64,000 bases of DNA from an uncultured Acetatifactor sp. (GTDB lineage: Bacteria > Bacillota > Clostridia > Lachnospirales > Lachnospiraceae): the NCBI GenBank assembly GCA_910589035.1, contig CAJUSI010000066.1, forward strand, positions 1-64,000, read 5' to 3'. Of the stretch, positions 43,239-52,095 are shown in pieces (within the stretch, counting starts at the first letter, position 1; the number at the start of each line of letters is the position of its first letter). Made by a program: the position numbers and the translations under genes. The notes under the pieces were generated by a model. It was not told the origin of the DNA. It worked only from the letters and a program-made list of their open reading frames with translations, and did not search any database.

Positions 43239-43565
43239 TCAGTCTCCAGCGCCGGAGGGCTTTGCGTCCTCCCGGGGCTCCTTCCTCCAGTAGGCGGAGC
43301 CGTCCCTCAGTCTGTCGATCAGCCCGTATTGGAACATTTCCCGGCGGATCAGTTCAATGTCCCCGAAGGCGATGTTTGTCCGGATGATTTCGTTTACTTC
43401 CTTTTCCGTATATTTCTTTTGCGGTTCAAACTGGTCTGCGATTTTCGTCAAGGCCAGGATCCTCATAGGGCGCTTTGAGGGATACTGGGTTAGTCTGCCG
43501 TTTTCGTCATAGTATGCTTTCAGTTTTTTCTCATATTCTGCTGTGGTTTTCTCGGTCTTTTCCAT
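43239..43565 (-). CDS. DUF2087 domain protein
   Basis: A 108-residue protein with the DUF2087 pattern: YPSKRPMRILALTKIADQFE, KYTEKEVNEIIR, and QYGLIDRLRDGSAYWR. The family is a small winged-helix-like domain, sometimes fused to ArsR regulators. The ATG at 43565 has AAGGGG 7 nt upstream. Confidence 0.85.
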   Translation of the reverse strand: MEKTEKTTAEYEKKLKAYYDENGRLTQYPSKRPMRILALTKIADQFEPQKKYTEKEVNEIIRTNIAFGDIELIRREMFQYGLIDRLRDGSAYWRKEPREDAKPSGAGD

Positions 43566-43759
43566 CCTTATACCCCTTGCTGCATTCTTTCTGCCTGTGG
43601 CGAGTTCTCTCTGCCAGTGCCGCATTCTTTCTGCCTGTGCAAAATTCTGTCATGGCTTTTCAGAGTTGCGCGGCATACCCGTTTCCGCTATGCTTATGCG
43701 ATTATCCGAAGTAAAATATAGGTCTATATGCCTCTTTTTTCATGATCTTCGCTGCCTCT

Positions 43760-44599
43760 TCAACAGCAGCATGCCACGGCATCCAAAACACCATTTAACA
43801 CCTCGTTCCATTCCAAACCGCCCACATAATAATTTCTTTTTCTAAACTGCTCCCACATCCCCGCCATCCCTGCATCTTTTTCAATCATAGTGAGGGTTTC
43901 TGATATCTCCTCTTTTGAGAACAGGGTTTCCCTCTTTTTACAGGTTGCGCTAAATGCCTGCGATAGAATAGCTTTGTCCACTCTGGCCGCACATATTTTC
44001 ATAACTTCATATACATCATAATAATCCCTCAATCGGGTGTTCGCAATTCCCCTTGCCAGAATTGTCTGTATCTTCTCCGCGAGCAATGTCTCCACATTGT
44101 ATGTAAGAAGCGGGATTGTTCTATCTTCAAACATCAGTTTATATTCATATTCCACCGCAGACGGCGTAATCACATCATCTGTTGAAATATCAATCTTAAT
44201 AACCTGTCTCATTCGCTCCAATGCTGCTTCAAGCATTATTCTAACACCGGGATATTCGAAATCAGTCATAATATCCGACACAGAAGTAATGCGAAAAGTG
44301 ACATCATCTTCCAATGGAATAGCACATATCTCAGAAACGATTCTCTGCGCGTCGTCCACATTCAGCGGAAGTGATTTCACTGTTGTGTCAATATCCATGG
44401 TTGCCCTCATATCAATGCCGATAATGGAGGCAACCAGTAAGCCGCCTTTCAGAATAAAATGATTGCGGTAATCGGACACAGATACCCGTTCCAAAAAGCG
44501 CTCCATAACAAAATTCCTGATCAATACCTTTGCAATATCGTTGTCCCCCTTTGAAATATTCCTCACCTTATCCTTCAGTTGTTTTGAAGTGTGGATCAT
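43760..44599 (-). CDS. AbiEii-family nucleotidyltransferase toxin
   Basis: A 279-residue AbiEii/AbiGii-type nucleotidyltransferase. The catalytic elements are ILKGGLLVASIIG (about residue 48) and ATMDIDTTV (DxD, about 65); LLAEKIQTILARG follows. In type IV toxin-antitoxin systems this protein blocks growth, for example by modifying tRNA, and the cognate AbiEi counteracts it and represses the operon. Its ATG overlaps the AbiEi stop by 4 bp. It ends with CCC, a slightly odd tail. Confidence 0.9.
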   Translation of the reverse strand: MIHTSKQLKDKVRNISKGDNDIAKVLIRNFVMERFLERVSVSDYRNHFILKGGLLVASIIGIDMRATMDIDTTVKSLPLNVDDAQRIVSEICAIPLEDDVTFRITSVSDIMTDFEYPGVRIMLEAALERMRQVIKIDISTDDVITPSAVEYEYKLMFEDRTIPLLTYNVETLLAEKIQTILARGIANTRLRDYYDVYEVMKICAARVDKAILSQAFSATCKKRETLFSKEEISETLTMIEKDAGMAGMWEQFRKRNYYVGGLEWNEVLNGVLDAVACCC

Positions 44600-45189
44600 C
44601 CGAATACCTCCACGTATTTCATCACTTCATCCCTCATTCCAAGCTTCTCCGCATATTCGACCAGTCTGGATAATTTTTTGCCTTTACCGGACATATACTC
44701 TTTTATGGCAGTTTGGAAATTCTGTACTTCCATTTTATTTCTGTCTGAAATCAAGTCGCAGATACACCTTTCTCTGTCATAAGCCTTAACCATATTTCCA
44801 CTTGATGAAGGCACGGTACATACTCCAAGTCCATAACTGCTTTTTGAGGCATATTTTACCCGCACATTTCCGGTTTTCAAATGGGAAGCATTGTAGCCGG
44901 TGGGTACAGAAATACAAATCCCGGAGTATTCCCTGTCTATTAAGCCATGAAGATACAGTGCTGTTTCACCGGAGAAGATAACCGCCTTGTTTCGTACTTG
45001 CATAATATATAGTTCGTCCGGCCACACATCATCTGTAATGTAAATACCTCTCGCAATCCTTTCCAAACCTTTTTCTTTCACATATTTTGACAGAACTGCC
45101 TTAGATATTTTATTCTCTTTTACCATAGCCGCAAGAAGATAACCGTTGTTTCTCTCTGTTAGTTGCTGCAGAATATCATTTTTATCCAT
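44596..45189 (-). CDS. AbiEi-family antitoxin/regulator
   Basis: A 197-residue AbiEi-type antitoxin: an N-terminal winged helix (ILQQLTERNNGYLLAAMV, VKEKGLERIARGIYI), then the AbiEi domain with SGETALYLHGLIDREYSG and DRERCICDLI. AbiEi proteins bind inverted repeats at their own promoter, and a 19-bp perfect inverted repeat lies just upstream. Start at 45189 (AGAGGTGA, 5 nt). Confidence 0.9.
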   Translation of the reverse strand: MDKNDILQQLTERNNGYLLAAMVKENKISKAVLSKYVKEKGLERIARGIYITDDVWPDELYIMQVRNKAVIFSGETALYLHGLIDREYSGICISVPTGYNASHLKTGNVRVKYASKSSYGLGVCTVPSSSGNMVKAYDRERCICDLISDRNKMEVQNFQTAIKEYMSGKGKKLSRLVEYAEKLGMRDEVMKYVEVFG

Positions 45190-45201
45190 GGGATTCACCT
45201 C

Positions 45202-45247
45202 TTTACTTTCTCGCTTAAATTATATTTGATTTAAGCGAGAAAGTAAA
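45202..45247 (-). promoter_or_regulatory. AbiE promoter within a 19-bp perfect inverted repeat
   Basis: TTTACTTTCTCGCTTAAAT (202-220) and its exact reverse complement (229-247) flank an 8-bp centre. On the minus strand TTTACT, 17 bp and TATAAT form a promoter inside it, so an AbiEi-like dimer bound here would shut off transcription. It ends 5 bp before the preceding gene's stop, so it might also act as a terminator for it. Confidence 0.7.
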
Positions 45248-45249
45248 CG

Positions 45250-45966
45250 TCAATGTTTCAAAATTTCAATGAATTCCGGGGTGAGTTCCGGTGTGAACTG
45301 TGTTCCCAGCCTTTTCAGTTCTCCCAGGACTTTTTGCCGGCCCCGGTCCGTCCGATACCAGTTCTCCCTGTCTACGTCCAGGTACACCGGCGCGATCAGG
45401 AATTCTGTATCCGGAAAATTTGCCTGATAATACATGAGACATCTTCTGGAATGGTAGGCTTTGCAGCAGAGGATGGCTTTTTTCGGGTGCAGCCCTCTGG
45501 CGTCCAGGACTTTTCTGGAAAATCTGGCGTTCTCGGCGGTGAACTGCGCCTCAGCCTCCGGGATGATGCTGTCCGGGTCGACTCCTCCGGTCAACAACAC
45601 GTCCGTATAAAATTCGCATTCGGTGGTGTAGTCTTTTCCGTAGACATCCGCTTTTGATTTCGCGCCTGCAAATCTGCCTACGGTTACAGAGTATCTGCCC
45701 GAGGGCACGATATAGGGGGCGGCTCCCGCTTTCCACAGCTGTGCCGCCCGCTCCGGGAGCTCCGGCCAGGAGCCGCCGGGGATGAAGATGATGTCGGCTT
45801 TTGCCGGATTTTCTTTCCCGGCCGGGGTTATGGGTCGGTGCTCTTCCGTGGAATGTCCCTCTTCCATGGAAGGCCCCTCCTTCATAGAATGTCCCTCTTC
45901 CATTGGCCACTCCAGGCTTATGTCTTCCAGAAAAATGAAGTTTGTAATATCGTCTAATATTCTCAT
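45250..45966 (-). CDS. YdcF/DUF218-like protein
   Basis: A 238-residue DUF218-type protein: FIPGGSWPELPERAAQLW, then PYIVPSGRYS, AENARFSRKVLDARGLHPKKAILCCKAYHSRR (split here by the usual loops) and a C-terminal helix. The family is thought to handle nucleotide or envelope intermediates, and here there is no membrane anchor. An acidic insertion at about residues 20-45 has 7-residue repeats (MEEGHS/MKEGPS/MEEGHS). Confidence 0.8.
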   Translation of the reverse strand: MRILDDITNFIFLEDISLEWPMEEGHSMKEGPSMEEGHSTEEHRPITPAGKENPAKADIIFIPGGSWPELPERAAQLWKAGAAPYIVPSGRYSVTVGRFAGAKSKADVYGKDYTTECEFYTDVLLTGGVDPDSIIPEAEAQFTAENARFSRKVLDARGLHPKKAILCCKAYHSRRCLMYYQANFPDTEFLIAPVYLDVDRENWYRTDRGRQKVLGELKRLGTQFTPELTPEFIEILKH

Positions 45967-46056
45967 ATTTCTCCTTTCGGCACTTAAGGATGATAGATTG
46001 GATTTTCAATCCGGTCTGCCTTTTTCATCGTTCTCTCCCCGCTTGTCTCTGCTTTT

Positions 46057-46617
46057 TTACGTAAAGGAGTATTTGCAATCCGGCTGTCCTTTCCGGTAGG
46101 TACACTCGATTATTTCTCCGGGGTGTATTTTTTCGATATAGGTCAAGCACCGAAACGCCATTCCATGGCCCACCAGGACGACCCTGTCGTAATCCGAATA
46201 TCGGTCTGCCGCACGCCTCATTCTCTGCCTCATGGAGGTGAGCGTTTCCCATCTGAATTTCACGCCCTCCGGATACTCGCCCTTCCATTTCGTGAATTCA
46301 CGGGCAAGCGCAAAGCTTTCCTCTGATGTGGTATATAAATTATCCCGATCCGGTATCCATTCGTGTAAATCCATATCCACCTCAACGCATATCCCGGTCT
46401 CTCGCGAAATGATCTGGGCTGTCTGCAAGGCTCTGGTGTAGGGAGAGGATACAATAATCTCCGCAGATTTCAGACGGACATCCCTGGCCGCCGTCTCCGC
46501 CTGCTGTCTTCCTCTGGGAGATAGGGGAGCAAAATCCCTTCCAAAGCCCCAAAATCCGTTTTCAAGCATATGATCATAAACGGCCTCTCCATGCCTTATA
46601 AGATAAAATACTGCCAT
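46057..46617 (-). CDS. Histidine phosphatase family protein
   Basis: A 186-residue phosphoglycerate-mutase-like phosphatase with the RHG motif in YLIRHGEAVYD, Arg in SSPYTRALQTAQ and the second His in VVLVGHGMAFR. Substrate unknown. The ATG at 46617 has AAGGAG at 8 nt; the frame to 46686 overlaps the upstream Nudix gene. Confidence 0.88.
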   Translation of the reverse strand: MAVFYLIRHGEAVYDHMLENGFWGFGRDFAPLSPRGRQQAETAARDVRLKSAEIIVSSPYTRALQTAQIISRETGICVEVDMDLHEWIPDRDNLYTTSEESFALAREFTKWKGEYPEGVKFRWETLTSMRQRMRRAADRYSDYDRVVLVGHGMAFRCLTYIEKIHPGEIIECTYRKGQPDCKYSFT

Positions 46618-46663
46618 TCCGTTTGCTCCTTCCCGTGTATTCCCGCCGCACTCCCATCGGCAG

Positions 46664-47155
46664 CTATATATTAAGTTCCCGGACAAGCTCCATGGTTCGA
46701 TCAGAAATCAATTTCCGGGTGCCCATCGTGAACAGGGTGTCCCTGTCCACCCATTTGTAGCCGATGGTCTCGCCCTCCTGGAGGAGGACTGCCTGCTTGT
46801 CGCAATCCGTGACGCACAGATATTCCACATAGAGCGCATGGTGCATGTCGTGCACGCCTCTCCCTATTTCCTCTAAATTGACCGCGGTCAAGCCCGTCTC
46901 TTCCTTTAATTCTCTGGCTGCGCAGTCCAGGGGCGCTTCGCCCTGCAGGGCGGAGCCGCCGGCTGTCAATTCCCACATTCCGCCGTAGTGTTTCCGGAGG
47001 TCCCTCTGCATGAGCAGATAGCTTCCGTCCCTGTGTTTTACTATGATATCGCAGACCAGATGGTATACTCCGGCCGGCAGCGGTTCGCCTCTTACCAGTG
47101 TCATGTCTTTTATTCTGTTGAACTTATTGTCGTATGCGTCCCACAACTCGGTCAT
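46664..47155 (-). CDS. Nudix hydrolase (IDI-like arrangement)
   Basis: A 163-residue Nudix protein, MTELWDAYDNKFNRI, with VYHLVCDIIVKHRDGSYLL and the Nudix box GGSALQGEAPLDCAARELKE. The first segment and spacing resemble isopentenyl-isomerase-type Nudix proteins (YfcD-like). GGGAGGAG precedes the ATG. A 117-bp piece of this gene is duplicated at 49004-49120. Confidence 0.88.
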   Translation of the reverse strand: MTELWDAYDNKFNRIKDMTLVRGEPLPAGVYHLVCDIIVKHRDGSYLLMQRDLRKHYGGMWELTAGGSALQGEAPLDCAARELKEETGLTAVNLEEIGRGVHDMHHALYVEYLCVTDCDKQAVLLQEGETIGYKWVDRDTLFTMGTRKLISDRTMELVRELNI

Positions 47156-47330
47156 ATTGCTCCTCCCTCACCCGGACGATCCGGAACCAACATTTTGCCA
47201 AAAGGCGCAAGCTTTCGCTGTTAAACGCCATACCCTATATCTGGGGTTTTTGAATTTTTTGTTGTCGTGGCGCTATCGCGAATCGAATTTCTTCTCTCAG
47301 CACGCACCCTTTCTGCCACTTGTTAATCCA

Positions 47331-47370
47331 ACTGCGAACTACTGCGAACTACTGCGAATTTACTGCGAAC
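47331..47370. repeat. Short tandem repeat ACTGCGAACT
   Basis: Four copies of a 10-11-bp unit lie at the 3' end of the AlbA_2-domain gene, covering its last bases. The rest of the 214-bp gap to the Nudix gene shows no gene. Confidence 0.75.
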
Positions 47371-48829
47371 TATATGTTCAGCGAATATGTTAATGTTGGA
47401 TCATGTTTGTTGCCATTCATTTTTATTACCCCGATTTCCAACAAATGACTAAGCTTTTTATTGATAGTTCTTCTCGTCTTACTTACCATCACAGATAATT
47501 CCGTAGCGGTAATACAACTTCTGCTTCCCATAATTGTTACAATGTCCTTTTCAACTGCATCCAGCTTATTCCAATATTCCACCATTTTCTTTTCAGCAGT
47601 TTCTGTCTGCCTTGCCGTTCTTGCAATAATATTGTTCTTTAAAACCAATTTTACCGTCTGTCCGCCAGGCTCTGAATACTCCGGCGCTTCAAGAAAATAG
47701 TTTTCCATATCTGAGTATATACGTTTTACGCCCTCGTTCAGTTCTTTCACAATGCCAAAATCCGCCAATACACGAGCCATGCGGGGATTTCTCGAAAAAT
47801 TTGTAGTCCTGATATTGTCAACCGTCACAATATTGGGCAATTTGCCGGGACTTTCGATTTCCAATCTGTCATCATACATCGTTACCTTAATATATTTTCC
47901 TTCCATAGCATACTCCCGATGAGCAACGGCATTTACAATACCTTCTGCCCATGCAAACGGCGGATACTCTTCCACAGTTTTAAAATTACCTGTTTCTGAA
48001 TCTAACGAAGTAAACTCTCTTAATTGCGCGGCAATAAACTTTTTAGCTTTTTCTACGATTTTCAATATCGGATACTCAATGTTGGTATCTTTAATAATAT
48101 TCATCTGCGTACCAACACCTGCCGTTGTTCCGTCATAGCGTATAAAACGAATTCTGCAATTTGGATAAAACTGATATACATTTTTTGCAAATAATAATAC
48201 AGCCGCATTTGTCAAATACTTTCTTCCATTCCATTCTTTATAAAAACCTCTTGAAGATAATAATTGCTCAACCGAAATATTCGGACTCCCAAGAATATCC
48301 TTATATTTTTTGATCAATTCCGCATCCAGATCAGAAATCTTCACATCATGATTTAATTCATCCTCATAATGTCTGGCTCCTTTGCTATACTCTAACTTTC
48401 GCAAATCATCTCCCTTTAACTCTCGTTTTCTGTCACCGATACGCAAAAATACGGAACCGTTAGAGGTGCTGATTACTCTATCGACACTTGGATATATATG
48501 CAGCAGCAATAGTCTGTCTGGTTGTCCTTCCGCATTTTCTATATCAAGAAATTCCTCTTGATATTCCGGTGTGGGGTTACAGCAATCCATAGGAGCATTA
48601 ATAAAATTATTGATTTTCTCAGCCCCTGCAGCATTAATCCCTTCCAATCGGCGTGTTTTATCACTGATACCAAATACAATCGTTCCTCCATCTGCATTTG
48701 CATATGCAGATATCTCATCGGCAATATCGGACGGTTTCAATTGTGCGGATTTTCGGTCGAAAATTTTATTTCGTCTTCACCAATCATATAATCTAATGTG
48801 AGAAGCGGATTTATTGAAGATTTTACCAT
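47370..48829 (-). pseudogene. AlbA_2/Schlafen-type DNA-binding protein with HATPase, frameshifted
   Basis: The body (456 codons from 48740) has a Schlafen AlbA_2 domain (KPSDIADEISAYANADGGT, FGISDK), a GHKL-type ATPase-like part (EGIVNAVAHREY, DRLEIESPGKLP) and a C-terminal winged helix. Proteins of this type act as transcription regulators. The natural start is ATG at 48829 (GGAAG, 7 nt), giving MVKSSINPLLTLDYMIGEDE; one A is missing near 48770, so the next residues (KIFDRKSAQL) are in the following frame. Internal starts could give a truncated product. Confidence 0.8.
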
Positions 48830-48854
48830 ATATCTACTTCCTCTATATAATTTT

Positions 48855-48987
48855 AATGATTATATACAATGCTCAGCCAGTTCCGTTCGGATTCCGTTAT
48901 GGTGATATATCAGTGCAGTAAAAATATTGCCAGGATATTCACCAACACAGCGTAGAGGCATTCGGCTGAGTTTGGTATATAATCATT
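48855..48987. repeat. 133-bp inverted-repeat element
   Basis: AATGATTATATAC (855-867) and its exact complement (975-987) bound the segment, with a second pair CTCAGCC/GGCTGAG inside. It encodes nothing and has the look of a miniature element. A Nudix-gene fragment begins 17 bp to the right. Confidence 0.6.
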
Positions 48988-49003
48988 TAATTTTTAATAC
49001 AGC

Positions 49004-49120
49004 GTGTCCCTGTCCACCCATTTATAGACGATGGTCTCGCCCTCCTGGAGGGCGATTGCCTGCTTGTCGCAATCCGTGATGTGCAGGTATTCCACATAAA
49101 GCGCATGGTATATGTCGTGT
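49004..49120 (-). pseudogene. Duplicated fragment of the Nudix gene
   Basis: This 117-bp stretch aligns without gaps to 46737-46853 (internal part of the Nudix gene), by eye at about 85-90 percent identity. It has neither the start nor the end of the gene. Confidence 0.85.
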
Positions 49121-49137
49121 ATCAATTCAATAGTTTT

Positions 49138-49479
49138 CTAAACTGAGAGCCATCTGGCAGGGTTCAAATCATCATCATAGTATCGTTTGCTTTTCACTCT
49201 ACCGTTAACTTTAATTTGATAAATGCAGCGGTTATACTTGAAATGCCAGCGAATATCACAAATTGTGCCTATTATATCGGGATGATTGCAGGGGGAAACC
49301 CGCTCTCCATAAACATATTGGGGAGGTATTGGCAGTTCTCTGATATACTTCATATCTGGCTTGTACACGGTTTCAGGTAATATAATCTCTGCTTCACCAT
49401 TCTCTTTTATCCTGTATTGAATAACGGTCTGAAACAATCCCTCTTGTATGGCTTTACTGTCAAGATATATTCCCCACAT
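49138..49479 (-). CDS. Hypothetical protein, 113 residues
   Basis: A soluble protein starting MWGIYLDSKAIQEGLFQTVI (GAGGA, 5 nt before the ATG at 49479), with a Tyr/Pro-rich middle and the pattern CDIRWHFKYNRCIYQIKVNG near the end. I do not recognise it. The beta-rich look and the isolated place beside a gene remnant suggest an accessory gene such as an immunity or interaction protein, but that is a guess. A gap of 162 bp to the activase has no gene. Confidence 0.5.
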   Translation of the reverse strand: MWGIYLDSKAIQEGLFQTVIQYRIKENGEAEIILPETVYKPDMKYIRELPIPPQYVYGERVSPCNHPDIIGTICDIRWHFKYNRCIYQIKVNGRVKSKRYYDDDLNPARWLSV

Positions 49480-49640
49480 TTTGTTCCTCATTTATAAATG
49501 CAGATGTTTCGCTTTTTGTTCGTATCGCCGTTTGAAAAACAGCGGCTCCGAAAAGAGTGTTTCTATTCATCCGGCAATATAGCGCTTCCATCCCTGCTCA
49601 CATTTAGCGGCCAATGCGTCGCTCCCGCTCTGGCTCACGT

Positions 49641-50438
49641 TCAGCCGCCAATATGGCATCTCAATTTCGTGCAGTTCTCCGCTTCCCTCTTCAACCTCTC
49701 CATATGCTCCGCTTCCGGCGGCAGGATGTCCGGCAGTTCATAGGTTCTGCCCAGGCCTGCATACTTGTCCTGGCCCAGCCTGTGGTAGGGAAGCAGGTAG
49801 ATCTCCTCCACCCCGGGGAGGGCGTCCGCAAACCGGGCGATGGCCCTGATTTCCTCCGAGGTGGCATTGAAGGTGGGGATCACGGGCACCCGGATGCTAA
49901 GGCGGGTCTGGCCGGAGGCGGCGATTTTCTTCACGTTCTCCAGCATCAGCTCATTGCCTTTTCCGGTAAATTGTTTGTGTTTGGCGCTGTCCATATGTTT
50001 GACATCGCAGAGATAGTGGTCGAGCCAGGGCAAAATTTCCCGGATCACCTCCCACTTGGCGCAGGCCATACTCTCCATGGCGGTGTTGATGCCCACCGCC
50101 TTCGCCGCGTGAAGCAGGTCGCGGGCAAATTCCGGCTGGCAGAGGCTCTCCCCGCCGGAGAGGGTCAATCCCCCGCCGGAGCGGTGGTAATAGGGCCTGT
50201 CCTTCTCCACGGTCTCCATGACCTCCGCCACAGTCACGTCCCGGCCGATGGTCTTGGGCTTGCCCTGGACGGTCATCTCCTGGATGCGGTACTCCTGGGA
50301 TTCCGGGTTGCAGCACCATTTGCACCGCAGCACACAGCCCTTGAGAAAGCAGATAGTGCGGATTCCCGTTCCGTCGTGAATGGAATAGCGCTGTATGTCG
50401 AAGATTCTTCCCTTTGTCTGTAAATAATCTGTTGTCAT
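49641..50438 (-). CDS. Glycyl-radical enzyme activase
   Basis: A 265-residue radical-SAM activase of the PflA family. The cluster motif is CVLRCKWCC (CxxxCxxC) preceded by IHDGTGIRTICFLKGC; GGGLTLSGGES follows (SAM-binding). It lacks the ferredoxin-like Cys-rich insert of glycerol-dehydratase activases. It would install the glycyl radical on a dehydratase such as the one whose end is at 63595. Start at 50438 (AAGGAG, 7 nt). It stands apart from the BMC operon by 7.8 kb. Confidence 0.9.
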   Translation of the reverse strand: MTTDYLQTKGRIFDIQRYSIHDGTGIRTICFLKGCVLRCKWCCNPESQEYRIQEMTVQGKPKTIGRDVTVAEVMETVEKDRPYYHRSGGGLTLSGGESLCQPEFARDLLHAAKAVGINTAMESMACAKWEVIREILPWLDHYLCDVKHMDSAKHKQFTGKGNELMLENVKKIAASGQTRLSIRVPVIPTFNATSEEIRAIARFADALPGVEEIYLLPYHRLGQDKYAGLGRTYELPDILPPEAEHMERLKREAENCTKLRCHIGG

Positions 50439-50524
50439 TTTTCTGCTCCTTATATACCTCAATGGCCTGCGGAAATCTCCGGATTCCTTTTGGGAACCGT
50501 CTTGTCTCCTGGGGCCTTTTTGAC

Positions 50525-51304
50525 TCACCATGTCTTCACCAGAAAAATCAGTCCGTGCAGTCCGCTGCCCACGGCGTTTCTGTTTTCGCAGATTTTCAGA
50601 TGCAGTTCCATGTATTTCTCAAAGTCTTTCTCTTTTGCTTCGGCAAAAATCTCTCCCCGCAGATAGGGATTTCCGTCGGAGGTGAGATGGTGAAGGATTT
50701 TCAGGCCATGTCTCGCCGCCAGCTCTTCCATCTCCTCCGGCAGCATATAGACAAAGGGCTCCTCGAAGCATCTGCGCTCATACCCTTCCGCTATCTCCTC
50801 CATGTTTTTCAGTCCGGGCGCCAGATACAGGGGCAATGCCCCTATCAGATTGATGTAGCTTACCGCCAGAATGCCGTCCCTTTTCAGCAGTCTCAGGCAT
50901 TGTTCCAGCGCCCTGTCCCGCATGCTTTCCCTCAGGTGATAAAACGCGCCCATGCACAGAACCACATCAAAATATCCGTCGCCGTAATGGTTGGGCTCAC
51001 AGATGTCTCCCACGAAAATATCCTTTAGAGCCGAATTCTTCTCCGGATTTTTCTCCTGCTTTTCCAGCATTTTCTCCACATAGAAGGGCACAAGGTCGCT
51101 GGCGGCCACGCTGTGTCCCTCCGCCGCCAGCCGGAAGGCATATCTCCCGGTTCCCGCGCAGCCGTCAAAAATCCTGCTGCCGGGCGGTATCACTTTCCGG
51201 AAATAATGCAGGGTGGTCCACCATTCGATCTGGTGCCCGTAGTCCCGGAAAAGTCTTGCCTCCTCATCGTAGGCATTATAATACTCGATTACGCTTTTGC
51301 TCAT
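50525..51304 (-). CDS. Class I SAM-dependent methyltransferase
   Basis: A 259-residue methyltransferase with motif I IFDGCAGTGRYAFRLA, motif II region VAASDLVPFYVEKM and GYFDVVLCMGAFYHL. The substrate is unknown. It starts at 51304 with GGGGAG upstream and follows the nucleotidyltransferase gene by 32 bp. Confidence 0.88.
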   Translation of the reverse strand: MSKSVIEYYNAYDEEARLFRDYGHQIEWWTTLHYFRKVIPPGSRIFDGCAGTGRYAFRLAAEGHSVAASDLVPFYVEKMLEKQEKNPEKNSALKDIFVGDICEPNHYGDGYFDVVLCMGAFYHLRESMRDRALEQCLRLLKRDGILAVSYINLIGALPLYLAPGLKNMEEIAEGYERRCFEEPFVYMLPEEMEELAARHGLKILHHLTSDGNPYLRGEIFAEAKEKDFEKYMELHLKICENRNAVGSGLHGLIFLVKTW

Positions 51305-51336
51305 ATCTCTCCCCCGCAACTGCGTTTATACATCAA

Positions 51337-52095
51337 TTATCCATATAAGGAACGCAGCTCTTCCAGAATGGCTTCCTTCGTCTTTCCCAGGATTCCAAGC
51401 TGCTTCAAATCAACTTCCTCCAACGCCATTTTCTCTATGAATGCTCTCATATCATTCAGAACTGCCTTCGGAACATACATAGATGCCTCCATGTTCCGAT
51501 CAAACAGCTCTGTCAACCGAAATACGTCATTTTTGTGTTTTCGTATATTCCTGCTGTCCACCTGCCCGCCGGCGGCTTTTCTCTCAGTTAAATCCATCCA
51601 CGCCTTAGCCTTAAAGGGAATCAGATACGGCGTATCCAAAACGGTAACCCCGGCCACCCGGACTCTTCCCTGTCTTAAAAATTCATAGTAATCATCATTG
51701 AGCAAGATTGCCGAAAGACTGGATACATCTCCTTCTATCGGAAGCGGAGAAAGCACCGCGTCTTCCGGGAGCATGATAATGTCGGGCTTTCTCGTAAACA
51801 GTTCAATCATCGCCGGGTATTCCCGTGAGGACGGATTCGCGAAACGGTAGAACTGAGGTTCTCCCGTGCTTTTATTCCTATGCTCATATCCTGCCGTAAC
51901 AACATATTCCCAGAACCTTCTTCCGAATGCCATATCCAACGCTTCTAAAATCAGCACAAGATCAATGTCCTTTGTCGCGCGGAAGTCAAGTCCCTCATCG
52001 GCCATCAGTAAATCGCAGGCTGTTCCGCCTATGATCGCATACTGCTCCTCATATCCCCGAAACCATTCTTTGAAACTCTCAATCCCTCTTACCAT
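51337..52095 (-). CDS. AbiEii-like nucleotidyltransferase, likely toxin of a two-gene module
   Basis: A 252-residue protein of the nucleotidyltransferase fold with IIGGTACDLLMADEGL (about residue 22) and RATKDIDLVLILEA (KDIDL, about 45). The rest is mixed alpha/beta with an HKNDVFRL segment. It overlaps the preceding regulator gene by 17 bp (52079-52095), with AAGGA at 5 nt, so it is coupled to it. Layout and fold are those of type IV toxin-antitoxin pairs, but the partner differs from AbiEi. Confidence 0.75.
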   Translation of the reverse strand: MVRGIESFKEWFRGYEEQYAIIGGTACDLLMADEGLDFRATKDIDLVLILEALDMAFGRRFWEYVVTAGYEHRNKSTGEPQFYRFANPSSREYPAMIELFTRKPDIIMLPEDAVLSPLPIEGDVSSLSAILLNDDYYEFLRQGRVRVAGVTVLDTPYLIPFKAKAWMDLTERKAAGGQVDSRNIRKHKNDVFRLTELFDRNMEASMYVPKAVLNDMRAFIEKMALEEVDLKQLGILGKTKEAILEELRSLYG

